From assembly GCA_023390485.1 (NCBI GenBank), contig JAEWCT010000233.1:1-13154 (forward strand): DNA of 13,154 bases, given 5' to 3'. The translations under genes were made by a program, and so were the position numbers. This DNA comes from Pseudomonadota bacterium (GTDB lineage Bacteria > Pseudomonadota > Alphaproteobacteria > Rhizobiales > Hyphomicrobiaceae). Shown in pieces: positions 7,649-13,154 of the stretch. Position 1 is the stretch's first letter; each line of letters starts with the position of its first letter. The notes beneath the pieces are model-generated. The model worked only from the letters and a program-made list of their open reading frames with translations, made no database searches and had not been told where the DNA came from.

Positions 7649-8113
7649 TCAGGCGTGAGGATATCCGTTCGTCTGGCGCAGCGCCTCGCCGAGAACAATT
7701 GCCGCGGCGACGGCGACATTCAGCGATCGCAATCCCGGCCGCATCGGGATCGTGATGCGGGCATCGACCCGGTCGTGGACCGTGTCTGGAACGCCCGCGC
7801 TTTCGCGGCCGAGCATCAAAGTATCATCCGGCGCGAAGCGGAAATCGCAGTGGGACGTCGAAGCCTTCGTCGTCAGCAGGACGAGTCGGCCGCCGGAGCC
7901 CGCATCTCGCTCAGCCATGAAGCTGTCGAAACCCGCGTGACGCGTAATTTCTACGTGCGACAAATAATCGAGCGCGGCCCGTTTGAGCGCGCGGTCGCTC
8001 ATGTCGAATCCGGCCGGTCCGATGACGTCCACAGGGATGCCGAAGCAAGCACAGAGGCGCAGAATCGTGCCCGTGTTTTGCGCTATGTCAGGCTGATAAA
8101 GTGCGAGGCGCAT
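7649..8113 (-). CDS. trmL: tRNA (cytidine/uridine-34 2'-O)-methyltransferase
   Basis: This 154-residue SPOUT-class enzyme is of the TrmL (YibK) type. The family methylates the 2'-OH of the wobble nucleotide in tRNA-Leu isoacceptors using S-adenosylmethionine. Length and motifs match: the N-terminal LALYQPDIAQNTGTILRL (3-20), a central LMLGRESAGVP (99-109) and the C-terminal trefoil-knot region IPMRPGLRSLNVAVAAAIVLGE, within 122-143. These blocks form the knotted cofactor site. The protein lacks the extra RNA-binding domains of larger TrmH-like enzymes, as TrmL does. It diverges from petA across a 237-base gap, and the membrane methyltransferase-family gene follows it. The adjacency to petA reads as genomic neighbourhood, not shared pathway. 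The ATG at 8113 has no strong ribosome binding site. Confidence 0.95.
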   Translation of the reverse strand: MRLALYQPDIAQNTGTILRLCACFGIPVDVIGPAGFDMSDRALKRAALDYLSHVEITRHAGFDSFMAERDAGSGGRLVLLTTKASTSHCDFRFAPDDTLMLGRESAGVPDTVHDRVDARITIPMRPGLRSLNVAVAAAIVLGEALRQTNGYPHA

Positions 8114-8350
8114 GGTCGTCGGGACGTGCGGTAACGCCGGTTTTATGTCCAGTACTGAATATGCGCCAAATTGCCTCTCGCCTTATGTCGCGGTGCTTAT
8201 TGATAGCAGAAGCAAAGGCTGTCAGAACGATGCTCAGGGAAGTGAAACGAACAAGCTAGAGATTCAAAACAGGCATTTGGCTGCGGGGTTTTTCCTCTCA
8301 CGCTCGAAGAGCCATCACATCGTCTCTGGTTTCCAATGCGAGAGGCATCC
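8114..8350. promoter_or_regulatory. Divergent trmL-petA intergenic region
   Basis: These 237 bases must hold the promoters of petABC (plus) and trmL (minus). The stretch is visibly less GC-rich than the genes. I found no convincing -35/-10 pair: TTGCCT at 8171 and TTGATA at 8200 lack proper -10 partners. No FNR/FixK- or RegA-like site could be named with confidence. No small gene or RNA is evident. Confidence 0.4.
8340..8345 (+). promoter_or_regulatory. Ribosome binding site deciding the petA start
   Basis: GAGAGG sits five bases before the GTG at 8351. It lies inside the reading frame that would result from the ATG at 8336, and that ATG has no such site before it. This favours the GTG as the true petA start. 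Confidence 0.6.
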
Positions 8351-8923
8351 GTGACTACTGACGCACTAGAACCGAACCGCCGGGATTTCTTGGTGGTTGC
8401 TGGTAACGCGTTCGCCGCTGTCGGCGCCGCGTCGCTTCTTTGGCCCTTCATTCAGCAGATGAATCCCGACGCGAGCACGAAAGCGCTTTCGTCGGTCGAG
8501 ATCGATCTGTCTCCGGTCAAGGAGGGTCAGGCGATAACGGCGTTATGGCGCGGCAAGCCCATCTTCATTCGCAACCGTACGAAGTCGGAAGTCGAGGCGG
8601 CCGAGAACGTCGACGTCGCAAAGCTGCCGGACGATAACGCGCGCAATGAAGCTCTCACAGGCAACGAACCGGCGACGGATGCCAACCGGACCGTCAAGGG
8701 TCACGAGAACTGGATCGTCCTCATCGGCATCTGCACGCATCTTGGCTGCATCCCGAAGGGACAGTCCATGGGCGACGAACGCGGCGAGTACGGCGGCTGG
8801 TTCTGCCCATGCCACGGTTCGACGTACGACACATCGGGACGCATTCGTAAGGGGCCGGCACCGCGCAATCTCGAAGTGCCGCCTTATGCGTTCGAAACAG
8901 ATACAAAAATAAAAATCGGTTAA
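8351..8923 (+). CDS. petA: Ubiquinol-cytochrome c reductase iron-sulfur (Rieske) subunit
   Basis: This is the Rieske 2Fe-2S protein of the cytochrome bc1 complex. It takes the first electron from ubiquinol at the Qo site and passes it to cytochrome c1. From the GTG at 8351 it has 190 residues. The N-terminus carries a Tat-like NRRDFL motif (9-14) before a single hydrophobic anchor (about 15-33). The hinge region, containing [12 protein letters not shown] (37-48), follows. Cluster-binding boxes are CTHLGC (Cys128, His130, Cys133) and CPCHGS (Cys152, Cys154, His155). Cys128, His130, Cys152 and His155 are the ligands; Cys133 and Cys154 form the family disulfide. An ATG at 8336 would add five residues but lacks a ribosome site. 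It is the first gene of the petABC operon, with petB 14 bases downstream. Confidence 0.96.
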   Translation: MTTDALEPNRRDFLVVAGNAFAAVGAASLLWPFIQQMNPDASTKALSSVEIDLSPVKEGQAITALWRGKPIFIRNRTKSEVEAAENVDVAKLPDDNARNEALTGNEPATDANRTVKGHENWIVLIGICTHLGCIPKGQSMGDERGEYGGWFCPCHGSTYDTSGRIRKGPAPRNLEVPPYAFETDTKIKIG

Positions 8924-8937
8924 AGGGGAGAGCACAA

Positions 8938-10257
8938 ATGGGAGGCTCGACCTCTAGTTACGTGCCGACGTCACGTTGGGGCAAATGGCTCGATGAGCGG
9001 TTGCCCATCGCCCGGCTCATGAACGACAGTTTTGTGGATTTTCCGACGCCGCGGAACTTGAACTATCTCTGGACGTTCGGCGGGATCCTGACGGTCTGCC
9101 TTATCGCGCAGATCGCGACGGGCGTCGTTCTCGCCATGCACTATCAGCCGAGCGACGCCGCGGCCTTCAATTCGATCGAGCACATCCGGCGCGACGTGAA
9201 TTACGGGTGGATGCTGCGCAACCTGCATGCCGTCGGCGCGTCGATGTTCTTCTTCGCGGTCTTTATCCATATCTTCCGTGGCTTCTACTACGGCTCCTAC
9301 AAGGCGCCGCGCGAGGTGCTTTGGATCCTCGGCGTCATCATCCTGCTGTTGATGATGGCGACGGCGTTTATGGGCTACACGCTGCCGTGGGGCCAGATGA
9401 GCTTCTGGGGCGTGACCGTCATCACCAACCTCTTTTCCGCGCTAGACACGATCTACAACGGGCTCGGCACGGCGATCGTCGAATGGCTGTGGGGTGGCTA
9501 TTCGGTCTCGGGCGTGACGCTCAATCGCTTCTTCGCCCTGCATTATCTTCTGCCGTTCGTGCTGACGGGCGTCGTCGGCCTGCACATCTGGGCGCTGCAC
9601 GTTGCCGGCCAGAACAATCCGACCGGGCTCGATATCAAGCAGCCGTCCGACTCCGTGCCGATGCACCCCTATGCAACGGCGAAGGATGCCGTCGGGATTT
9701 TCGCGTTCCTTATTCTCTTCGCGTGGTTCGCGTTCTTCATACCGGACTACCTCGGGCATGCGGATAACTATGTCGAAGCTAACCCGCTGGTGACGCCGCC
9801 GCACATCGTGCCGGAATGGTATTTCCTGCCGTTCTACGCGATCCTGCGCGCCTTCACGAGCTCGTTCCTTGGGATTCCGCTCGGGCAGTACGCGAAGCTT
9901 TGCGGCGTCATCGCGATGTTCTCGGCGGTGATCATCATCGCGTTTGCGCCTTGGCTCGATACGTCGCGCGTGCGCTCGGCGAAGTACCGGCCGATCTTCA
10001 AATGGTTCTTCTGGTTCTTCGTCTTCACATGCGTGGCGCTGGGCTATCTTGGCTCCAAGCCGGCGGAAGGCGTCTACGTCACCGCGGCGCAGGTCTTCAC
10101 GGTCTGCTACTTCCTGTTCTTCCTGGTGGTGATGCCGGTCGTCGGCCTCATCGAAACGCCGAAGCTGTTGCCTCGCTCGATTACTGATGACGTATTGAGC
10201 AAAGGCGGCCGCGCGGGTTTACCGACGGGAGCGACCGCCGCTCCTGAAGCGCACTGA
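8938..10257 (+). CDS. petB: Cytochrome b subunit of the bc1 complex
   Basis: This 439-residue diheme membrane subunit carries the Qo and Qi quinone sites. Two histidine pairs, each 14 residues apart, fit the heme ligands: His97/His111 in helix B and His202/His216 in helix D. The Qo-site PEWY motif is at 292-295 within [19 protein letters not shown]. Eight membrane helices are expected, and hydrophobic segments cover about 45-68, 96-115, 127-147, 200-222, 252-270, 320-340, 354-372 and 385-404. The length fits a full bacterial cytochrome b, not the split b6/subunit IV type. GGGGAGAG stands seven to eight bases before the ATG. The C-terminal 25 residues are polar and probably cytoplasmic. The stop overlaps the start of petC's ribosome binding site. 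Confidence 0.97.
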   Translation: MGGSTSSYVPTSRWGKWLDERLPIARLMNDSFVDFPTPRNLNYLWTFGGILTVCLIAQIATGVVLAMHYQPSDAAAFNSIEHIRRDVNYGWMLRNLHAVGASMFFFAVFIHIFRGFYYGSYKAPREVLWILGVIILLLMMATAFMGYTLPWGQMSFWGVTVITNLFSALDTIYNGLGTAIVEWLWGGYSVSGVTLNRFFALHYLLPFVLTGVVGLHIWALHVAGQNNPTGLDIKQPSDSVPMHPYATAKDAVGIFAFLILFAWFAFFIPDYLGHADNYVEANPLVTPPHIVPEWYFLPFYAILRAFTSSFLGIPLGQYAKLCGVIAMFSAVIIIAFAPWLDTSRVRSAKYRPIFKWFFWFFVFTCVALGYLGSKPAEGVYVTAAQVFTVCYFLFFLVVMPVVGLIETPKLLPRSITDDVLSKGGRAGLPTGATAAPEAH

Positions 10258-10264
10258 GGAGGAG
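10256..10264 (+). promoter_or_regulatory. Strong petC ribosome binding site overlapping the petB stop
   Basis: GAGGAGGAG begins within the TGA stop of petB and ends six bases before the petC ATG at 10271. The arrangement suggests close translational linkage of the two subunits. Confidence 0.6.
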
Positions 10265-10270
10265 AGTGAC

Positions 10271-11131
10271 ATGAAAAAGCGTTTCTCTCTTACCCTGATG
10301 TCCCTCTTCGCCGCGACCGTTGCGATCGGCAGCGTGTCGGCCGAGGAGGCCGGTCATTCCGAGATCGAGCGGCAGAAGTGGACGTTCGGCGGCTTCGCCG
10401 GGCAGTTCGACAAGGCGCAGCTTCAGCGCGGCTTCCAGGTCTACAAGGAAGTCTGTTCGAACTGTCACGGATTGAAGCGGCTTGCGTTCCGCAATCTTGT
10501 GCAGCCGGGCGGACCGGAATTTCCGGAAGACGCGGTTAAGGCACTTGCTGCGGCGTGGCCGAACCAGATCACCGACGGGCCGAACGACGAAGGCAAGATG
10601 TTCGAGCGGCCGGCGTTACTTTCTGATCCGATCCGCGGGCCCTATCATAACGACAAGGAAGCGCGTGCGGCTCAGAACGGTGCGCTTCCACCCGATCTCA
10701 CGCTCATCGCGAGGGCTCGCGACAGCCATCGGGAGGCAAGCTGGTACGTCCATCCGTTCCTGATGCTTGGCGACATTCTCAACGCCTATCAGGAGGGCGG
10801 CGCCAACTATGTGTATGCGCTTCTGACCGGCTATTCAGAGCCGCCAGCGGACTTCAAGATGATGGACGGCCAATACTATAACAAGGCCTTCCCGGGCCAT
10901 CAGATCAGCATGCCGCCACCGCTGACGGACGGGGCCGTTTCCTACCAGGACGGCACGCCGCCGACCGTCGACAACTATGCCCGGGATATTGTGGCATTTC
11001 TGTCATGGGCAGCCGACCCGTCGCTCGATCAGCGCAAGCGGATCGGATGGCAAGTCCTGCTATTCCTGATCGTCACGACCACTCTTCTCTATCTGGGGAA
11101 AAAGCGCATCTGGGCCAACATCAAGCACTGA
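10271..11131 (+). CDS. petC: Cytochrome c1 subunit of the bc1 complex
   Basis: This 286-residue c-type cytochrome passes electrons from the Rieske protein to soluble or membrane cytochrome c in the periplasm. A Sec signal peptide (MKKRFSL start, hydrophobic core 7-20, VSA/EE cleavage near 24) is followed by the covalent heme site CSNCH (Cys62, Cys65, His66). The conserved GALPPDLTLIARAR block is at 137-150, and the axial methionine is most likely Met214 in the ISMPPPL segment. A C-terminal membrane anchor lies at about 259-276, followed by the basic tail KKRIWANIKH. This is the normal bacterial layout. The gene is a separate product, not fused to cytochrome b as in Bradyrhizobium-type fbcH. 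The operon ends 43 bases later at a strong terminator. Confidence 0.97.
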   Translation: MKKRFSLTLMSLFAATVAIGSVSAEEAGHSEIERQKWTFGGFAGQFDKAQLQRGFQVYKEVCSNCHGLKRLAFRNLVQPGGPEFPEDAVKALAAAWPNQITDGPNDEGKMFERPALLSDPIRGPYHNDKEARAAQNGALPPDLTLIARARDSHREASWYVHPFLMLGDILNAYQEGGANYVYALLTGYSEPPADFKMMDGQYYNKAFPGHQISMPPPLTDGAVSYQDGTPPTVDNYARDIVAFLSWAADPSLDQRKRIGWQVLLFLIVTTTLLYLGKKRIWANIKH

Positions 11132-11174
11132 CCTTGGAACTGACCCGGGCACTTGTGACGATTTGCAAACTGAG

Positions 11175-11200
11175 AAAGCCTCGCTTGCGAGGCTTTTTTT
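11175..11200 (+). terminator. Rho-independent terminator of petABC
   Basis: AAAGCCTCG (11175-11183) pairs perfectly with CGAGGCTTT (11188-11196) around a CTTG loop, and the T-run continues to 11200 with more T-rich sequence after it. It lies 43 bases after the petC stop. This is the clearest terminator in the window. On the other strand the AAAG at the base of the stem gives a partial A-tract, but no gene there needs a terminator. Confidence 0.92.
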
Positions 11201-11243
11201 CTTTTAATTGTCGGCACGGGTCGGGACAGGGAGATCAGCGAGC

Positions 11244-12116
11244 ATGACGGCTACGGTTCTAGGCATTGTTGGCGGCAGCGGCTTCTATCATCTGCCGGGC
11301 CTTGCCAATCCCGAATGGAAGGCGATCGAAAGTCCTTGGGGAGCGCCTTCTGACGAAGTGCTGTTTGCGGACATCGACGGACTGCCTATTCGCTTTCTAC
11401 CGCGGCACGGGCGCGGCCATAAGTTGTCGCCGGGTGGCATCGATTATCGCGCGAACATCGACGTGTTGAAGCGGGCGGGCGTGACCGATCTCATTTCCGT
11501 CTCGGCTTGCGGATCGCTCAAGAAGAAGTACAAGCCCGGCGACTTCGTGCTGCCCGATCAGTTCATCGACCGGACGTTCGCGCGCGAGAAATCGTTCTTC
11601 GGTAACGGCTGCGTCGCGCATGTCGCGATGGGCGACCCGATCAGCCCGCTCTTGTTCAAGGCGCTCGAGAAGGCGGCCAAGCACGAAAAGATCGAAGTTC
11701 ATAGCGGCGGCACTTATCTGGCAATGGAAGGGCCGCAGTTCTCGACGCGTGCGGAGAGCAATCTCTACCGGTCCTGGGATTGCGACGTCATCGGCATGAC
11801 CAACATGCCAGAGGCCAAACTCGCTCGCGAGGCCGAGATCTGCTACGCCAGCGTTGCGATGGTGACCGATTACGATTGCTGGCACGACGATCACGGCGAC
11901 GTCGATGTGGCGGCGATCCTCGAAGTGATGAAGGACAATACCGAGAAGGCGCAGCGGCTTGTTGCCCGGCTGGCGCGTGATTTTCCGCGCGAGCATCCGG
12001 CTTGTCCGATCGGCTCCGATCGCTCGCTTGAGGTTGCGATCATCACGCCGCCGGAAGCGCGCGATCCGGCGCTACTCAAAAAGCTCAAGGCTGTCGCAGG
12101 GCGCGTTCTTCCCTGA
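11244..12116 (+). CDS. mtnP: S-methyl-5'-thioadenosine phosphorylase
   Basis: This enzyme phosphorolyses methylthioadenosine, the by-product of polyamine and related synthesis, to adenine and 5-methylthioribose-1-phosphate. The protein has 290 residues from the ATG at 11244, with AGGGAGA about ten bases upstream. An in-frame TTG at 11208 would add 12 residues but lies next to the petC terminator and lacks a site. Family blocks are the phosphate-binding GGSGFY (10-15), PRHGRGHKLSPGGIDYRANI (53-72), SACGSL (87-92), MEGPQFSTRAE (161-171), MTNMPEA (185-191) and TDYDCW (208-213). MTNMPE binds the ribose, and the Asp in TDYDCW is part of the adenine site that separates MTA phosphorylases from guanine-type purine phosphorylases. 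It works with Apt, encoded shortly downstream. Members of this family are sometimes annotated as purine nucleoside phosphorylase, but the adenine-site motif favours MTA. Confidence 0.95.
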   Translation: MTATVLGIVGGSGFYHLPGLANPEWKAIESPWGAPSDEVLFADIDGLPIRFLPRHGRGHKLSPGGIDYRANIDVLKRAGVTDLISVSACGSLKKKYKPGDFVLPDQFIDRTFAREKSFFGNGCVAHVAMGDPISPLLFKALEKAAKHEKIEVHSGGTYLAMEGPQFSTRAESNLYRSWDCDVIGMTNMPEAKLAREAEICYASVAMVTDYDCWHDDHGDVDVAAILEVMKDNTEKAQRLVARLARDFPREHPACPIGSDRSLEVAIITPPEARDPALLKKLKAVAGRVLP

Positions 12117-12131
12117 AATCCGTGGGGTTGC

Positions 12132-12608
12132 TCAATTCGGGAAGCTGATCAGGATCTTCATCTTAATCAGCGCCGGAAAGACCGCCTCCAAAGCCGCGCC
12201 CATCACCCATAGGATTGCGCCAAGCAGGAAAAGTGCTGGGATGCTCGCAATTACGGCCTTCAGAAAGAAGGTGACGAGATCGACGAAAGGCACATCGAAC
12301 CGGCGCACCGTCGCGGGAACCGGATCTTTGCCGGAGTCGATGTCCGGTTCGTCCGTCGCATAGATCTGTGGCCGCGGGCGGTCCGCTGCTCCCATGGGCA
12401 AGCTCGGGGCGGCTGCGCGCTCCTGGGCCGCGCGTTCGCGGGCTTCTCTGGCGCGGGCCTCCTTTTCGCGGCGAAAGGTTCTCGGCAGGTCTTCTCCGTC
12501 GTCCAAAAGCGGGTCGAAATCGGGGCTGGCCGTTGCGGAGGGGCCTTGGGCTGCCATCGCGAAGTCCTTCAAGAGCGTGTCATAAGCCTGCGCCGAATCA
12601 TTCAGCAC
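12132..12608 (-). CDS. Small single-pass membrane protein of unknown function
   Basis: I do not recognise a family. From the GTG at 12608 the protein has 158 residues. An ATG at 12557 (141 residues) has a better ribosome site, AAGGA seven bases upstream, and may be the true start. The N-terminal half is acidic and polar, then an Arg/Glu/Ala-rich stretch at 46-67 (RREKEARAREARERAAQERA) looks like a charged helix or coiled coil. A Pro-rich part follows. One long hydrophobic segment at about 109-145 may cross the membrane once or form a hairpin. No signal peptide precedes it, so the N-terminus should be cytoplasmic if there is a single pass. It lies between mtnP and apt, convergent with mtnP (15-base gap) and divergent from apt. 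Confidence 0.7.
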   Translation of the reverse strand: MLNDSAQAYDTLLKDFAMAAQGPSATASPDFDPLLDDGEDLPRTFRREKEARAREARERAAQERAAAPSLPMGAADRPRPQIYATDEPDIDSGKDPVPATVRRFDVPFVDLVTFFLKAVIASIPALFLLGAILWVMGAALEAVFPALIKMKILISFPN

Positions 12609-12685
12609 ATGCGCGTTGCTCTAAAACTACCTAGAAGTAAGAGATATTGCTATTTTGCGCCGTCAATTTGGCGGGAGTGAGCCAC

Positions 12686-13154
12686 GTGAAGAACCTCGAC
12701 GGCATTGAAGAACTCATTCGAACGATCCCGGATTATCCCAAGCCGGGCATCATGTTCCGGGATATCACCACGCTGCTCGCCGATCCCATAGGGCTCAAAA
12801 AGGCCATCAAGGAGATGGCGAAGCCGTTTGAGGGCGGCAAAGTCGATGCGGTGGCCGGGATCGAGGCGCGTGGCTTTATCCTAGGCGGCGCCATCGCAGA
12901 CCGTCTCGAATGCGGGTTCATTCCGATCCGGAAGAAAGGCAAGCTGCCTTGGAAGACCATCGGACAGGAATATACGTTGGAGTACGGCGTCGATGTGATC
13001 GAGATTCACGAGGATGCCGTCGAGAAGGGCGCGCGTGTGCTCATCGTCGATGATCTCATCGCGACAGGCGGCACCGCGGAGGCTGCCGTGAAGCTCATTC
13101 AGCGTTCGGGCGGAACCGTCGTCGGCGCGACATTCATTGTGGACCTTCCCGATC
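12686..13154 (+). CDS. apt: Adenine phosphoribosyltransferase (3' end outside window)
   Basis: This enzyme converts adenine and PRPP to AMP and pyrophosphate in the cytoplasm. 156 codons are visible before the window ends, out of about 170-180 in the family, so only a short C-terminus is missing. The start is a GTG at 12686 with GGGAG eight bases before it; a GTG at 12677 is in frame but lies at that ribosome site. Diagnostic parts are the N-terminal [21 protein letters not shown], within residues 11-31, the [14 protein letters not shown] block, KKGKLPW and the PRPP-binding loop [16 protein letters not shown]. This is the standard type I phosphoribosyltransferase signature for Apt. It salvages adenine, including that released by MtnP encoded upstream. 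No clear promoter hexamers were found in the 12609-12685 gap. Confidence 0.96.
   Translation, partial: MKNLDGIEELIRTIPDYPKPGIMFRDITTLLADPIGLKKAIKEMAKPFEGGKVDAVAGIEARGFILGGAIADRLECGFIPIRKKGKLPWKTIGQEYTLEYGVDVIEIHEDAVEKGARVLIVDDLIATGGTAEAAVKLIQRSGGTVVGATFIVDLPD

Noticed and set aside
11208..11243. Upstream TTG start for mtnP adding 12 residues
   Set aside because: It sits just after the T-run of the petABC terminator with no ribosome site, while the ATG at 11244 has AGGGAGA upstream and starts right at the conserved beta-strand.
11397..11996. 199-codon minus-strand frame opposite mtnP
   Set aside because: Shadow of the strongly conserved mtnP coding frame; no family features.
1..13154. Mobile elements, CRISPR arrays, tRNA genes, prophage
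   Set aside because: No transposase, integrase, direct-repeat array or cloverleaf was seen; composition looks even and all larger genes are chromosomal types.

Overview
The window is high-GC chromosomal DNA of an alphaproteobacterium, most likely of the order Hyphomicrobiales and possibly Hyphomicrobium-like. The genus is inferred from protein style and gene order, not proven. Supporting signs are a three-gene petABC operon for the cytochrome bc1 complex, with a Tat-type Rieske N-terminus and separate cytochrome b and c1 genes. An SPOUT tRNA methyltransferase (trmL) diverges from it, and mtnP and apt follow downstream. No tRNA, rRNA, CRISPR, insertion sequence or phage gene is visible, so this is mainly a core-genome neighbourhood.

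Left part (1-4903): a small partial hypothetical reading frame runs off the left edge on the minus strand. It diverges from a secreted protein of unknown function with lysozyme-like features (314-1543). Three minus-strand genes follow, listed here in map order: an Old Yellow Enzyme family flavin oxidoreductase (1576-2640), a DUF2235 alpha/beta-hydrolase (2826-3944) and hemF (3995-4903). HemF is the oxygen-dependent coproporphyrinogen III oxidase of heme synthesis.

Middle (4904-8113): a half-size ABC exporter (5015-6922) diverges from hemF. It converges on a minus-strand pair: trmL, then a membrane methyltransferase-family protein (6942-7577).

Right part (8114-13154): petA, petB and petC form a tight operon with strong ribosome binding sites, closed by a near-perfect rho-independent terminator (11175-11200). 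Then come mtnP (methylthioadenosine phosphorylase), a small minus-strand single-pass membrane protein, and the start of apt (adenine phosphoribosyltransferase), cut by the right edge. MtnP releases adenine from methylthioadenosine and Apt turns that adenine into AMP, so the two belong to one salvage route although a convergent gene separates them.

HemF makes a heme precursor and the bc1 complex uses heme, so the window is enriched in aerobic respiration functions. I see no clear new multi-gene system. The least explained items are the lysozyme-like secreted protein, the stand-alone DUF2235 hydrolase, the exporter of unknown substrate and the small membrane protein between mtnP and apt. No gap between genes exceeds 300 bases.
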